Shown piece by piece: positions 27,048 through 35,396 of a stretch of 64,000 nt of DNA. The stretch spans positions 9,952 to 73,951 of the forward strand of contig JBAXUS010000005.1 in assembly GCA_037129555.1 (NCBI GenBank), written 5' to 3'. The notes below the pieces were generated by a model that saw only the letters and a program-made list of their open reading frames with translations, did no database searches and had not been told where the DNA came from. The position numbers were made by a program, and so were the translations under genes. This DNA is from JANXLS01 sp037129555 (GTDB lineage: Bacteria; Planctomycetota; SZUA-567; H5-PLA8). The number at the start of each line of letters is the position of its first letter. The stretch's first letter is position 1.

Positions 27048-29588
27048 TTATCGTAAACTCCACCTGAGCTTCGAATTGTCTTTTCGAAAGAGCCGGAGGA
27101 AGCTACCGGCTTTGACTTTTGTGTTTCCATCCAGATCCAAATCGACTGAGACGGCCATGTCGGCGCGCGTGACTTGGCTGGTTGAGATCGCCATGCCGGA
27201 AGGCGTTTCGCCGGTCGCGGGAATGCCTTTGAGATAGAAGACAAAGCCGCCGGTTTTTTGATTGTATTGAAACGATGTAATACCGCTTTTGACACGTTTC
27301 GGCGCGTAGCTGTACACGGTTCCGCTCAAGGTTATCGAAGCGACAGGCACATCTTCCGAGTAATTTCCGAACGTTAAACGCCATACGCCAGACGAGGCTT
27401 TCGTCAATGTTTTGCCGGCTGGCAATGTCAGATTTCCACCGGCGGCGAAATCGTGGACCATCGGGCCGGTCTTGCCATTTGCAAGTTTCTCCGTTGAGAA
27501 ACCGGCGGTGACACCGAAGTATCCGTCGCCGGGGAAACCGGCGCTTCCGAGCGCATAATTGATTTTACCCGAGACGCCGACGGTCGCCGTGTACTGCGCT
27601 TGGAGTGTTTCCGTGGTTGTCAATCCGGCGAAGGAAAAGGAGATGGGAATTGAGACGTTGAGTTTGGATGCGGTCGTGTTGCTGACGCCTGTTCCGGAAA
27701 GTGCTGAGAGAAGTTGGTCGGAGGTGCCGGTCAGTGAGAATGAGCCGGTGAAGGGGTCGAGTTGAAAAACGAGGAATGGTTTGGCTCCGGTTGTCGAAAA
27801 GAAAGTTCCGTCCGAGAGTAAATTAAACGTGTAGGAATTGGTGCCGATTTTGGCTGTGACGGTTTGCCCTTTCACGTAAATGGGCTGGCGGGTGATGTCG
27901 AAACGGCCTCCGATGCGGAAGGTGTCGGCGCTGGATTTGACGAAGTTGAGTGTGGCTGAAAAACTTCCGAGGATCAGTTTTGTATTGATGCCGGAACTGA
28001 TGTCGCCGGTGACGCCGCCGACGGATTGCGGCGGGCCGCCAGCACCGCCGACGCGACTGGTCTCGACGCCGATATTGAAGAATTGATTGTAGCGCAAGCC
28101 TGATTTGATCAGAGAGAAGACGGCGGTGTACGAGCCTGCGTTTGTGTATTTGTGAGTCGTCGAAAGTAGGTCGGACGTTGCGGAACCATCGCCGAATTCC
28201 CATTGTATTGTGTCATATAATCCGGTTGACGAACCAGGGCCGAATGATGTCGTCAAAGGGGCGATTCCGACAGACGGGCCGACGAACGCCCCGGGACGAA
28301 GGTAGGGGCGGAGCGAATTGCCGGCTTGAGTGCTGTCGATCAAAGCAGCATAGATGTTGGTTTGTTTTGGCGGGTCGTTGACGCGGCGGCGGCCGTCCAT
28401 CCAAACGGTCAGATATGTCGTGCCGATGGCAGCGGCGGTCGCGCCATTCAAAATACCGCTGCTGGCTTCATCGACGACCGCCATGTTGAGATCGTTATCG
28501 GTGCCGTTGATGTTGACGCGTTTCATGAAGATGTGGTACGAAACGTCGCTCACTTTGCTATTGCGCAGGAAGAGAAATTCGAATGATCCGTTGAAGACGG
28601 CGAGCGGAAAATTATTTTCATCGAGTCCAGTCGATCCTTGTCCGACTAGTGCGAATGGCGCTGTTGACAGCAGAACGCGGCCATCGGGTTTGAGCCACGC
28701 GCGCGACACGCTGCAGGTAATTTGAGTGCCCTGTGAGGCGAGCAGCATGTACTCCTGGGAGTCCTTAAAATAAGCGCCGCCGATGGGTGCGCCCGCTCCG
28801 GACGGTGTCAAATCGTTGGTGAACATTTTGGTTCCGACAGACGGGCCGGAGATGGAATTATCCGCTTCGATGCGCACGGCGTACGAGGCGTTTGGAGTGG
28901 AGTCGGTGTCCTGATAGACGAGCAGATTTTCGCCGCTTTCGCCCGGGACGAGGAACTCCAATTTCTGTGCGACGGTGTTGGCGTTGGATGCCGGGACGGA
29001 GTGGATCGTGTCAATGACTCCGGTGATCGACACGCTGGTAAAATAAATTTGTGTGCCGGTGCCGGAGAGCGGAACGTCCTGCCATGCGACGAGGCAATTG
29101 CCGCCGCTGAAACAGACCTGCGGATTGATGTTGGATGTGTTGGTTGTCGGGGCGATCAGAAAATCCGAACTATTCACAATCGTGCCCTGGGGCGAAACGA
29201 GCGCGCCGCGGACACCTGTGCCGTTGGCCAACAGGTCGTGCCATACGACGAGGTAGTTTGCGCCATTGAACGATACGCGGACGCGTTGCACGGGGCCGGA
29301 TTGAGGAATTGCGTTGGGGTTGGAAATTTGAAACGACGCAGACGCGACACCGGTGGAACTGACGATGGAGCCGGAGATTTGAGCGGCGTTGGAACCGCCG
29401 GATAGATCGCGCCAGACGACGAGATAATTCGTCCCGCCCGCTGCGACAGAGAGCGAGTCAACGGGTGCGTCGGGTCCGATTTGAAAATCCGGATTGACCA
29501 GCGCCGCTCGCGCGGAGAAGACAGTTGCAGTTAACCCAAGCAGCGTGGCGACAACCAACGCGGTCCGACGTGTTGACAAAAACTTCAT
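27048..29588 (-). CDS. Large secreted protein with repeat propeller, PKD domain and C-terminal module
   Basis: This 846-residue protein starts with a Sec signal peptide. The first ~430 residues contain repeats with the core YLVVWRD/YLVVWHD/CLVAWQD, as in secreted beta-propeller-like proteins. A PKD domain (QWEFGDGSA, near residue 465) follows. The last ~300 residues are beta-rich, and part of them resembles the C-terminal region of the cupredoxin protein at 38782-39966. It is probably cell-surface or extracellular and binding rather than catalytic. The start is the ATG at 29588, with GGGAG upstream; the ORF reads back to 29624. Confidence 0.82.
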   Translation of the reverse strand: MKFLSTRRTALVVATLLGLTATVFSARAALVNPDFQIGPDAPVDSLSVAAGGTNYLVVWRDLSGGSNAAQISGSIVSSTGVASASFQISNPNAIPQSGPVQRVRVSFNGANYLVVWHDLLANGTGVRGALVSPQGTIVNSSDFLIAPTTNTSNINPQVCFSGGNCLVAWQDVPLSGTGTQIYFTSVSITGVIDTIHSVPASNANTVAQKLEFLVPGESGENLLVYQDTDSTPNASYAVRIEADNSISGPSVGTKMFTNDLTPSGAGAPIGGAYFKDSQEYMLLASQGTQITCSVSRAWLKPDGRVLLSTAPFALVGQGSTGLDENNFPLAVFNGSFEFLFLRNSKVSDVSYHIFMKRVNINGTDNDLNMAVVDEASSGILNGATAAAIGTTYLTVWMDGRRRVNDPPKQTNIYAALIDSTQAGNSLRPYLRPGAFVGPSVGIAPLTTSFGPGSSTGLYDTIQWEFGDGSATSDLLSTTHKYTNAGSYTAVFSLIKSGLRYNQFFNIGVETSRVGGAGGPPQSVGGVTGDISSGINTKLILGSFSATLNFVKSSADTFRIGGRFDITRQPIYVKGQTVTAKIGTNSYTFNLLSDGTFFSTTGAKPFLVFQLDPFTGSFSLTGTSDQLLSALSGTGVSNTTASKLNVSIPISFSFAGLTTTETLQAQYTATVGVSGKINYALGSAGFPGDGYFGVTAGFSTEKLANGKTGPMVHDFAAGGNLTLPAGKTLTKASSGVWRLTFGNYSEDVPVASITLSGTVYSYAPKRVKSGITSFQYNQKTGGFVFYLKGIPATGETPSGMAISTSQVTRADMAVSVDLDLDGNTKVKAGSFLRLFRKDNSKLRWSLR

Positions 29589-29654
29589 GCAGCTCATCTC
29601 CCTGTTCACGATCATGAGTGACAATTGTAATGATGTGAGCTTACTTCAGACGTG

Positions 29655-30080
29655 TCAAATTACAGAAGCTTCGAATTCGACTTTAACTATCGGTGAATAA
29701 CGGTGCTCGATGTCGTGGCGCGCTTCGATGTCGCGCGTGGCTGTTAGATATTTTTCGTACAGAGCATTGCGGTCTTCTTCGTAGGTTCGGTCGCAAAAAT
29801 AAATGCGGCAGCCGATGGCTCGATGATCGCGCGCGCCGCAGAGCTTTCCGCGCAGGTACGGGCATTTTCCTTCGGCGGAAAGGGCCATGTCCGGGCGTTC
29901 GTCACATGCGGCCATTTCGGAGGCTTCGAGGTCGGTGACGTAGAGCATGTGATCGGTGGCTGTGAAATTACAGCAGAGTCCGCGGGCATCGCAATGCCGA
30001 CGGAAGGGTTCGAGTTCGGAGGCGAGTTGCGCATATAGCGCGCGCAATTCGAGGCGCGCGGCTTCGGGGATGGTGAGCAT
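29655..30080 (-). CDS. YkgJ-type Cys-rich protein
   Basis: This 141-residue protein carries the YkgJ/UPF0153-like pattern: CDARGLCCNF near residue 32, then GKCPYLRGKLCGARDHRAIGC and FCDRTY. The cysteines are predicted to chelate zinc or an iron-sulfur cluster. The role is unknown. The frame is open back to 30542, but that part is antisense-free overlap with recN and has no similarity, so the ATG at 30080, eight bases after the recN stop, is taken as the start. The gene is the last of a run with the tRNA-binding protein and recN. Confidence 0.83.
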   Translation of the reverse strand: MLTIPEAARLELRALYAQLASELEPFRRHCDARGLCCNFTATDHMLYVTDLEASEMAACDERPDMALSAEGKCPYLRGKLCGARDHRAIGCRIYFCDRTYEEDRNALYEKYLTATRDIEARHDIEHRYSPIVKVEFEASVI

Positions 30081-30087
30081 GAGGAAA

Positions 30088-31878
30088 TTATTCCGCAGCC
30101 TTGAGCATCGCGGCGGCTTCCTCGCGCGTGTGCGATGAGGCTTCCGAGCCGCGCAGCATGAGCGCGATTTCGTCGATGCGGGCGTCGCCTTGCAAGAGGC
30201 TGACGACGACAGTCGTGGTTTTTCCAGACTGGCTCTTGGAGACTTTGAACTGGCTTTGTGCGCAGACGGCGAGCTGGGGTTGGTGCGTGACGCAGATGAC
30301 TTGGCGAACGGTGGCGAGATCGCGCAATTTTTTTCCGAGCATGGCTCCGAGGCGACCGCCGACACCGGAATCGACTTCGTCGAAGACGACGACTGGCAGT
30401 CGGTCCGCTCCGCCTGCCCGCGCGAGGACTCCTTTAAGAGCGAGCATGACGCGCGCGATTTCGCCGCCGGAGGCGCTTTCGCGCAGGGGCTTCGGCGGGA
30501 GGTCGGGGTTGGCGGTGAACATGATCTCTGCACCTTCCGCACCGCTGGATTTCAAATGCGCGGGGATGAGCGCTTCGGCTGAAGGGTCGTCGTCTTCGTC
30601 GGAGAGTGGCGTGGTGAAGGCGTCTTTTTTTTCGGGTGTGGCCGGAGTCGCTGCGATTTCGTTGGAAGAGAGTTCGATGCCTAAGGTAGCGTGATTGAGG
30701 CCCATGCCGCGCAGTTCAGTGTTAACCTTTTTTTCGAGTTGGCGCGCACCGAATTTGCGTTTGCGTGACAATGCTCCACACGTGGTCTTGAGTGTTTCGA
30801 TGGCGGCTGTGAGCGCTTTCTCGCCGGCTTCGGTGTTGGATTCAAGTTGGTCCAGTCCCGACAATTCAGCGCGAAGTATGTCGCGGAAGGCGGTCAATTC
30901 GGCGAAGGTGCGGCCGTGTTTGCGTTGGAGCGTTTTCCATTTTGCGAAGACGTCTTCGAGTTCGCCGAGACGCTCGGGGTCGCTGCGCGCTTTGTCGGCG
31001 AGCGAGTTGGCGTCGTGCGAGGCGTCGCGGACATCGTCGAGCATGGACTCGATGCGTTCGCAGAGTTCCGCAGCGTCAGGCCCTGCGTCGCCAGCGGCTC
31101 CGAGGGCTTTCAACGCGCGCGAGAGAAATTGTGCTGCGCCGTCGCCGTCTTCGCCGTCGAGGAGCGCGCAGGTTGCGAGCGCGGCTTCGCGTATCTTTTC
31201 GGCTCCACGCAACAGTTTGAGTTCGCCTTCCAATTCGGCGGGATCGAAGTCGTCGAGCCGGGCGTCTTCCAATTCGTGGAGTTGAAAGCGGGCAAGGTCC
31301 TGTCGGCCTTGGCGATCACGTGCGGCTCGGCGCAAACTGGCGAGGCGTTTGGCTGCGTCCATGGCGGCACGGTGTGCCTGCTTGACGGCTTCGCGTTCGG
31401 ATTCGGCTTCGCTGAATCGGTCGAGGATGTCGAGGCGCGCGGGGGCGCGCAACAAGGATTGATTTTCGTTCTGGCCGTGAATGTCGAGGAGGCGTTCGCC
31501 GAGCTCCTTGAGTGCCGGGAGGGCGATGGGGCGACCGTTGGCGTAGGCGCGGGAGCGACCTGTTTTGGGGATCGTGCGTGAGAGGACCAGTTCGCTGAAG
31601 CCGCTGCCGTCATCTTCGAAGACCAAGCCGAGGTCGCGGGTGAACGCTGCGACGAGGTCCTTGTCTTTGAGAATAAAACATGCGGAGACTTCAGCCTGCT
31701 CAGCGCCGGCGCGGATCATGCTGGCATCGCCGCGCGCGCCGAGCAGGAACTCGATGGCGTCGAGCATGAGGCTCTTGCCCGCGCCGGTTTCGCCGGTGAA
31801 CGCGTTGAAGCCCGAATTGAATTCAATGCGGGCGTTGCTGATCAGGAGCAGGTTTTCGATGCGGAGTTCAGAGAGCAT
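30088..31878 (-). CDS. recN: DNA repair protein RecN
   Basis: RecN is an SMC-like ATPase that acts on double-strand breaks in recombinational repair. The 596-residue protein has the N-terminal head with Walker A FTGETGAGKS (residues 27-36), a central coiled coil, and the C-terminal head with signature SASGGEIARVMLALK and Walker B VVVFDEVDSGVGG. ICVTHQPQLA is the final D/H-loop region. An acidic insert near residue 415-440 (SDEDDDPSAEA) is unusual. The gene is 27 bp after the tRNA-binding protein gene. Confidence 0.95.
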   Translation of the reverse strand: MLSELRIENLLLISNARIEFNSGFNAFTGETGAGKSLMLDAIEFLLGARGDASMIRAGAEQAEVSACFILKDKDLVAAFTRDLGLVFEDDGSGFSELVLSRTIPKTGRSRAYANGRPIALPALKELGERLLDIHGQNENQSLLRAPARLDILDRFSEAESEREAVKQAHRAAMDAAKRLASLRRAARDRQGRQDLARFQLHELEDARLDDFDPAELEGELKLLRGAEKIREAALATCALLDGEDGDGAAQFLSRALKALGAAGDAGPDAAELCERIESMLDDVRDASHDANSLADKARSDPERLGELEDVFAKWKTLQRKHGRTFAELTAFRDILRAELSGLDQLESNTEAGEKALTAAIETLKTTCGALSRKRKFGARQLEKKVNTELRGMGLNHATLGIELSSNEIAATPATPEKKDAFTTPLSDEDDDPSAEALIPAHLKSSGAEGAEIMFTANPDLPPKPLRESASGGEIARVMLALKGVLARAGGADRLPVVVFDEVDSGVGGRLGAMLGKKLRDLATVRQVICVTHQPQLAVCAQSQFKVSKSQSGKTTTVVVSLLQGDARIDEIALMLRGSEASSHTREEAAAMLKAAE

Positions 31879-31905
31879 GGTTCGACGAATACCCGTTGAC
31901 GTTGG

Positions 31906-32358
31906 TTAACTGACTACAAGTCCACTTGGAGCCGGGCCGTCGGTGGTGATGAGACGCAAGCCGCCTTCGGGCAGGCGCACGGCCAACAACATGCCGAAGC
32001 TGATTTCGCCGCGCAGTTTGGAGGCCTGGAGATTGTTGACGACGACGATTGTTTTACCGACCATTTGTTCGGGCGTGTAAAATTCGCGGATGCCGGAGAC
32101 GATCTGCTTGGTTTCGTCGCCGACTTTGACTTGAAGGATCAGCAGTCGGTCGGCTTTCGGATGCGGGATGGCGCTGAGGACTTCGCCGGTCACGAGTTTG
32201 ACTTTGAAGAAATCGTCGATCCCGATGAGCACGACGCCTTCGGCTTTGACTTCCGGAATTGGGGGTGTTGCCGGAGCTGCGGAGGGCGCTGCCACGGGTA
32301 TGGTCGCGGCGGCAGTCGGGGGAACGAGTGCGGGTGGTGTTGGGACGGGTTCGGACAT
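31906..32358 (-). CDS. Free-standing tRNA-binding (EMAP-II/CsaA-like) domain protein
   Basis: This 150-residue protein has an Ala/Pro-rich N-terminus (~45 residues). An OB-fold tRNA-binding domain follows, of the kind at the end of methionyl-tRNA synthetase: DDFFKVKLVTGEVLSAIPHP, KADRLLILQVKVGDE, IVSGIREFYTPEQMVGK, VVVNNLQASKLRGEISFGML. It may act in trans with MetRS or like CsaA. The start is the ATG at 32358, with AGGAG nine bases upstream. The frame reads back to 32541 without similarity. It lies just upstream of recN. Confidence 0.9.
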   Translation of the reverse strand: MSEPVPTPPALVPPTAAATIPVAAPSAAPATPPIPEVKAEGVVLIGIDDFFKVKLVTGEVLSAIPHPKADRLLILQVKVGDETKQIVSGIREFYTPEQMVGKTIVVVNNLQASKLRGEISFGMLLAVRLPEGGLRLITTDGPAPSGLVVS

Positions 32359-32558
32359 GGATGTAACACTCCTTACTGACAGTATCGGCTGAAATCGAAT
32401 CGAGTAAAAAATATTACGCGAAAGCGGCAAAAGAAAAACGGAAGAATGGAAAAACGAATCGGGATCGGAGGGGCGGTTTCGGAGGAAGCAGTGCGTCGCT
32501 TCACGTCCGGATCCTCCACTCCAATCCCGAGTCTTACTCAATTGAGTTGATCCAACGA

Positions 32559-34907
32559 CTAGCGATTGCGGTTGACGTCGGTGGCAATCGGCTGCGGGCC
32601 ATCGTCTTCGATCAAGGGCGGCAGCACTTTGCGGATGACCGGTTTTTCGGAGACTTTGGTCGGGTCCTTTTTAGGCTGCGAATCGGCAACGTTGGGCTTC
32701 GCGGTTTCGGGCAGCTTGGCCTGGTATCCCGGTTCGAGTTTTTCGATTTGCTCGATGGCCTTGAGGCTGAGGCGGTCAGCGAGTGCGCTTTGGGCGGTGC
32801 CGTTGCGGCTCAAATCGACGACGGATTTCAAGCGCGTCTTGGCGCCTTCAGGGTCATTCTTTTGAAGCAGCGTCATACCGAACCAGAATTGGTGGTCCGC
32901 GTTTTCTTTCATCACGTTGTCTGCCTTCGTGAATGCTTCGACGGCACCATCCATATCGCCGGAGCGGAAAAGAGCGGCTCCGAGAATGGACTGAGCTTGG
33001 GCGCGGGTCACGTCTTCTTTGGCTTCATCGATCAAGAGCTTGGCGATGTCAGCGGCGACAGGATCGGCGGTCGTGCGATCCAAGCGGGAGCGGGCGGCGA
33101 GCATGCGCGCTTCGGTGGTCTTCATGATTTCAGCGGCTTTATCGGCAGCTGCGACAGTTCCTTCGACATCGGCGAGACTGTGGCGAATCTGCGCGAGTTC
33201 GTACCAGGCGCTGCCGTTTTCGGCGTCGATGGCGAGAGCTGCTTCGTAGTTCTTTGCGGCTGAGAACAGGTCGGGCATTGGGCGGCTGGCGAGCACATTG
33301 GCGAGACGGCAATGCGCTTTCGCGTCGGCTTTGACCTTCAACGCCATGTTGGCCGCGCGTTCCATGATGTCCCAGTGTCCGAGCTTGACGGCACTGTCGT
33401 ACAAGGCTTCGATGAACTTCGCATTGCCGGGCGTTTTGGCGAGAGCGGTGTCCGCTGATTTTTCGATTTCCTTTTCGCGGCCCAATTCCTTGAGCATGTC
33501 GAGTTCGATGCCGCGCGCCTCGGTGTTGGAGTCGTCGATCTTGAGGCAGAGGCGGGCGTTGTCGAGCGCTTCGGTGTAGAATTTCTTCGCATCGTCAGGC
33601 TTGTTGTCTTTCTTTGCAGCATCACCCTGCAAACGGGAAATGAGCGCGAATTTGTAGAACGGTTCCGGGCGGTTCGGTGACAAATCTTTGGCGAAACTGA
33701 ATTCGCGCTTGGCATCATCATACTGCGTCATCGTCAACAAAACGTCGCCCAATTCCAAGTGAAGGACGGGATCGGCGGCGCGGAAAATGACGGCTTGGCT
33801 CAATTCCTGTTTGGCGAGTTCAAGCTTGTTCTGCTTGATGTAGATCACAGCACGATTGCGGTTGGCTTCGGGGAGTTGGTTGCGCGGTGCGAGCTTTTGG
33901 GCGAAATCCAATTCCTTGAATCCGGCTCGTTCATCGCCGGTCATGGCGAGAGCGAGACCGAGTTCGGCGCGGGCTTCAGGATTACCGGGCGCGAGTTTGA
34001 CGGCGCGTTCGGCGGCGACTTTAGCTTCGTCGTACTGCTGGAGCTGCAGGTCGGCACGGGCCATGTAAATGAGGTTTGTGACGTTGGCTCCGTCACGAAT
34101 CAAGGCTTCGGCGTAGGCGTTGCGGGCGTTGGAGAAGAGGCGCAATTCGAAGAATGAGCGCGCCAGAAGGGACCATGCGCGAGCTTCGGCAACGAGCGGC
34201 AGTTGCAACTTCAATGCGTTTTCGAACGACTGCGCGGCGAGGTCGTAGCGCTTGCGCGTCATTTGTTTGGAGCCCAATTCGAGGTGCTTCAACGTGGTGT
34301 CGCGGAGGGCTGTTTCGGGAATAATTTCAGCGCCTTTGATTTCAAGCCACGGCGAATTTTCGCTGCGTGAGCGTTCCTGCACCCACAAGTGGACGGGCGT
34401 GTACATGGGAATGTGCGCGAGTTTATCAACGAGTTCTTTGCGGCGGCGATCAACGTAGAAGAGCACGTGAACTTGTTCGCGAGCTTCTTTGGTCCAGATT
34501 TCGGAGCCGTAAGACCACGCGCCGTAGTTCATGTAGCCTTCTTCATGAAACGGGGAGGTGAAGGGACGGTAGATGGAGCCGCTCTTGCCCCAATAGACAT
34601 CGATCTGGCAATTGTGTTCCATGAAGTAGGCGGGTTCGGCGCGCATCTTGTCGAGCGTCGTCGGATCGAAGCCGTCCAATTCTTTGGGATAGACCTGAAA
34701 ATATTTATCCCACGTGGTCCGCATGTGGTGGAAGACATGACGCCATTCGGCTTGCTGAGACTCGACGGTCACGCAGGGCTTGATGAAGGGATTCAACGTA
34801 GAATCGCCCGACTCTCCCGCGCGAGCGGCACCGACCAAGACAACCACGATGGCCACAGATGCCAAGGCCATCACCATCGGCTTCAGGGTCTTGAAACGCA
34901 TTTCCAT
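32559..34907 (-). CDS. Exported TPR-repeat protein
   Basis: This 782-residue protein has a signal peptide (MVMALASVAIVVVLVGAARA). A unique N-terminal domain (~30-215) with several conserved-looking aromatic residues follows. Then come about a dozen TPR units, with typical cores such as YDLAAQSFENALKL, YDEAKVAAERAVKLAPGNPEARAEL and GDMDGAVEAFTKAD. It is likely a periplasmic scaffold. AAAGGG is nine bases before the ATG. It is followed after ~200 bp by the tRNA-binding protein gene. Confidence 0.87.
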   Translation of the reverse strand: MEMRFKTLKPMVMALASVAIVVVLVGAARAGESGDSTLNPFIKPCVTVESQQAEWRHVFHHMRTTWDKYFQVYPKELDGFDPTTLDKMRAEPAYFMEHNCQIDVYWGKSGSIYRPFTSPFHEEGYMNYGAWSYGSEIWTKEAREQVHVLFYVDRRRKELVDKLAHIPMYTPVHLWVQERSRSENSPWLEIKGAEIIPETALRDTTLKHLELGSKQMTRKRYDLAAQSFENALKLQLPLVAEARAWSLLARSFFELRLFSNARNAYAEALIRDGANVTNLIYMARADLQLQQYDEAKVAAERAVKLAPGNPEARAELGLALAMTGDERAGFKELDFAQKLAPRNQLPEANRNRAVIYIKQNKLELAKQELSQAVIFRAADPVLHLELGDVLLTMTQYDDAKREFSFAKDLSPNRPEPFYKFALISRLQGDAAKKDNKPDDAKKFYTEALDNARLCLKIDDSNTEARGIELDMLKELGREKEIEKSADTALAKTPGNAKFIEALYDSAVKLGHWDIMERAANMALKVKADAKAHCRLANVLASRPMPDLFSAAKNYEAALAIDAENGSAWYELAQIRHSLADVEGTVAAADKAAEIMKTTEARMLAARSRLDRTTADPVAADIAKLLIDEAKEDVTRAQAQSILGAALFRSGDMDGAVEAFTKADNVMKENADHQFWFGMTLLQKNDPEGAKTRLKSVVDLSRNGTAQSALADRLSLKAIEQIEKLEPGYQAKLPETAKPNVADSQPKKDPTKVSEKPVIRKVLPPLIEDDGPQPIATDVNRNR

Positions 34908-35270
34908 GTAGAGCGCCCTTTCTTCCAGTACGTTTGAAGATGCCTATCAGGCATCGGTCTCGCTTCGCATAACGATCATCGGTCATTTTGAGCTTCGCCC
35001 GATACTCAATTCGGGAGAAAGCTGACGACACGTTGATGCGATAGCTATGTGACCCAAGTATTATCGGCCATTCGCACTGGGGGCTTCATAAAAATCTTCG
35101 CCTCATTTTAAGAGTTCTAATCGGCGCGCGAGAATTCACCGAAAAGAAGAGTACACTCCGTAGTCTACCTCACGACGTGCACGTGTCTATCAAGTTGGCG
35201 AGGAAAAGTTGAGCGGAACTATGCACATGCGCTTTCGCAGGGTCGGAAGATTATGTGTACGCTTTGGCAG

Positions 35271-35299
35271 GGTGCCTTGGAGCAGTACTCTGCTCCAAG
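35271..35299 (-). repeat. GGAGCA hairpin repeat, copy 1
   Basis: Reads GGTGCCTTGGAGCAGTAC on the plus strand, then TCTGCTCCAAG. A nine-base stem CTTGGAGCA/TGCTCCAAG encloses a six-base loop. It is the reverse complement of the copies at 35354 and 42532. Confidence 0.8.
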
Positions 35300-35353
35300 C
35301 CGTTAGGCGCGAGAGTAATTGAGGGAGAAGATTGTTTCAAGTGAGCGCGCAAA

Positions 35354-35384
35354 GGCACGGAGCAGGGTACTGCTCCGTGGCACC
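35354..35384 (+). repeat. GGAGCA hairpin repeat, copy 2
   Basis: The stem CACGGAGCA/TGCTCCGTG encloses GGGTAC and is followed by GGCACC. Compared with copy 1, two stem pairs differ on both sides, so pairing is kept. Confidence 0.8.
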
Positions 35385-35396
35385 CGGCCGTCGCTC

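Larger units (their letters stand above)
34908..35396. promoter_or_regulatory. 489-bp gene-free region with two inverted copies of a hairpin repeat
   Basis: No coding frame here is convincing. The left part must carry the promoter of the TPR gene. The right part (35271-35384) holds two copies of a short palindromic repeat in opposite orientation, listed separately. Nothing else is recognisable. Confidence 0.5.

Noticed and set aside
30081..30542. 5' extension of the YkgJ-like frame into recN
   Set aside because: It has no similarity, overlaps the conserved RecN C-terminal head, and a start eight bases after recN gives the expected protein.
35271..35384. Inverted repeat pair as the ends of an insertion sequence
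   Set aside because: Only 55 bp lie between the copies and there is no transposase; a third lone copy at 42532 shows they are individual hairpins.
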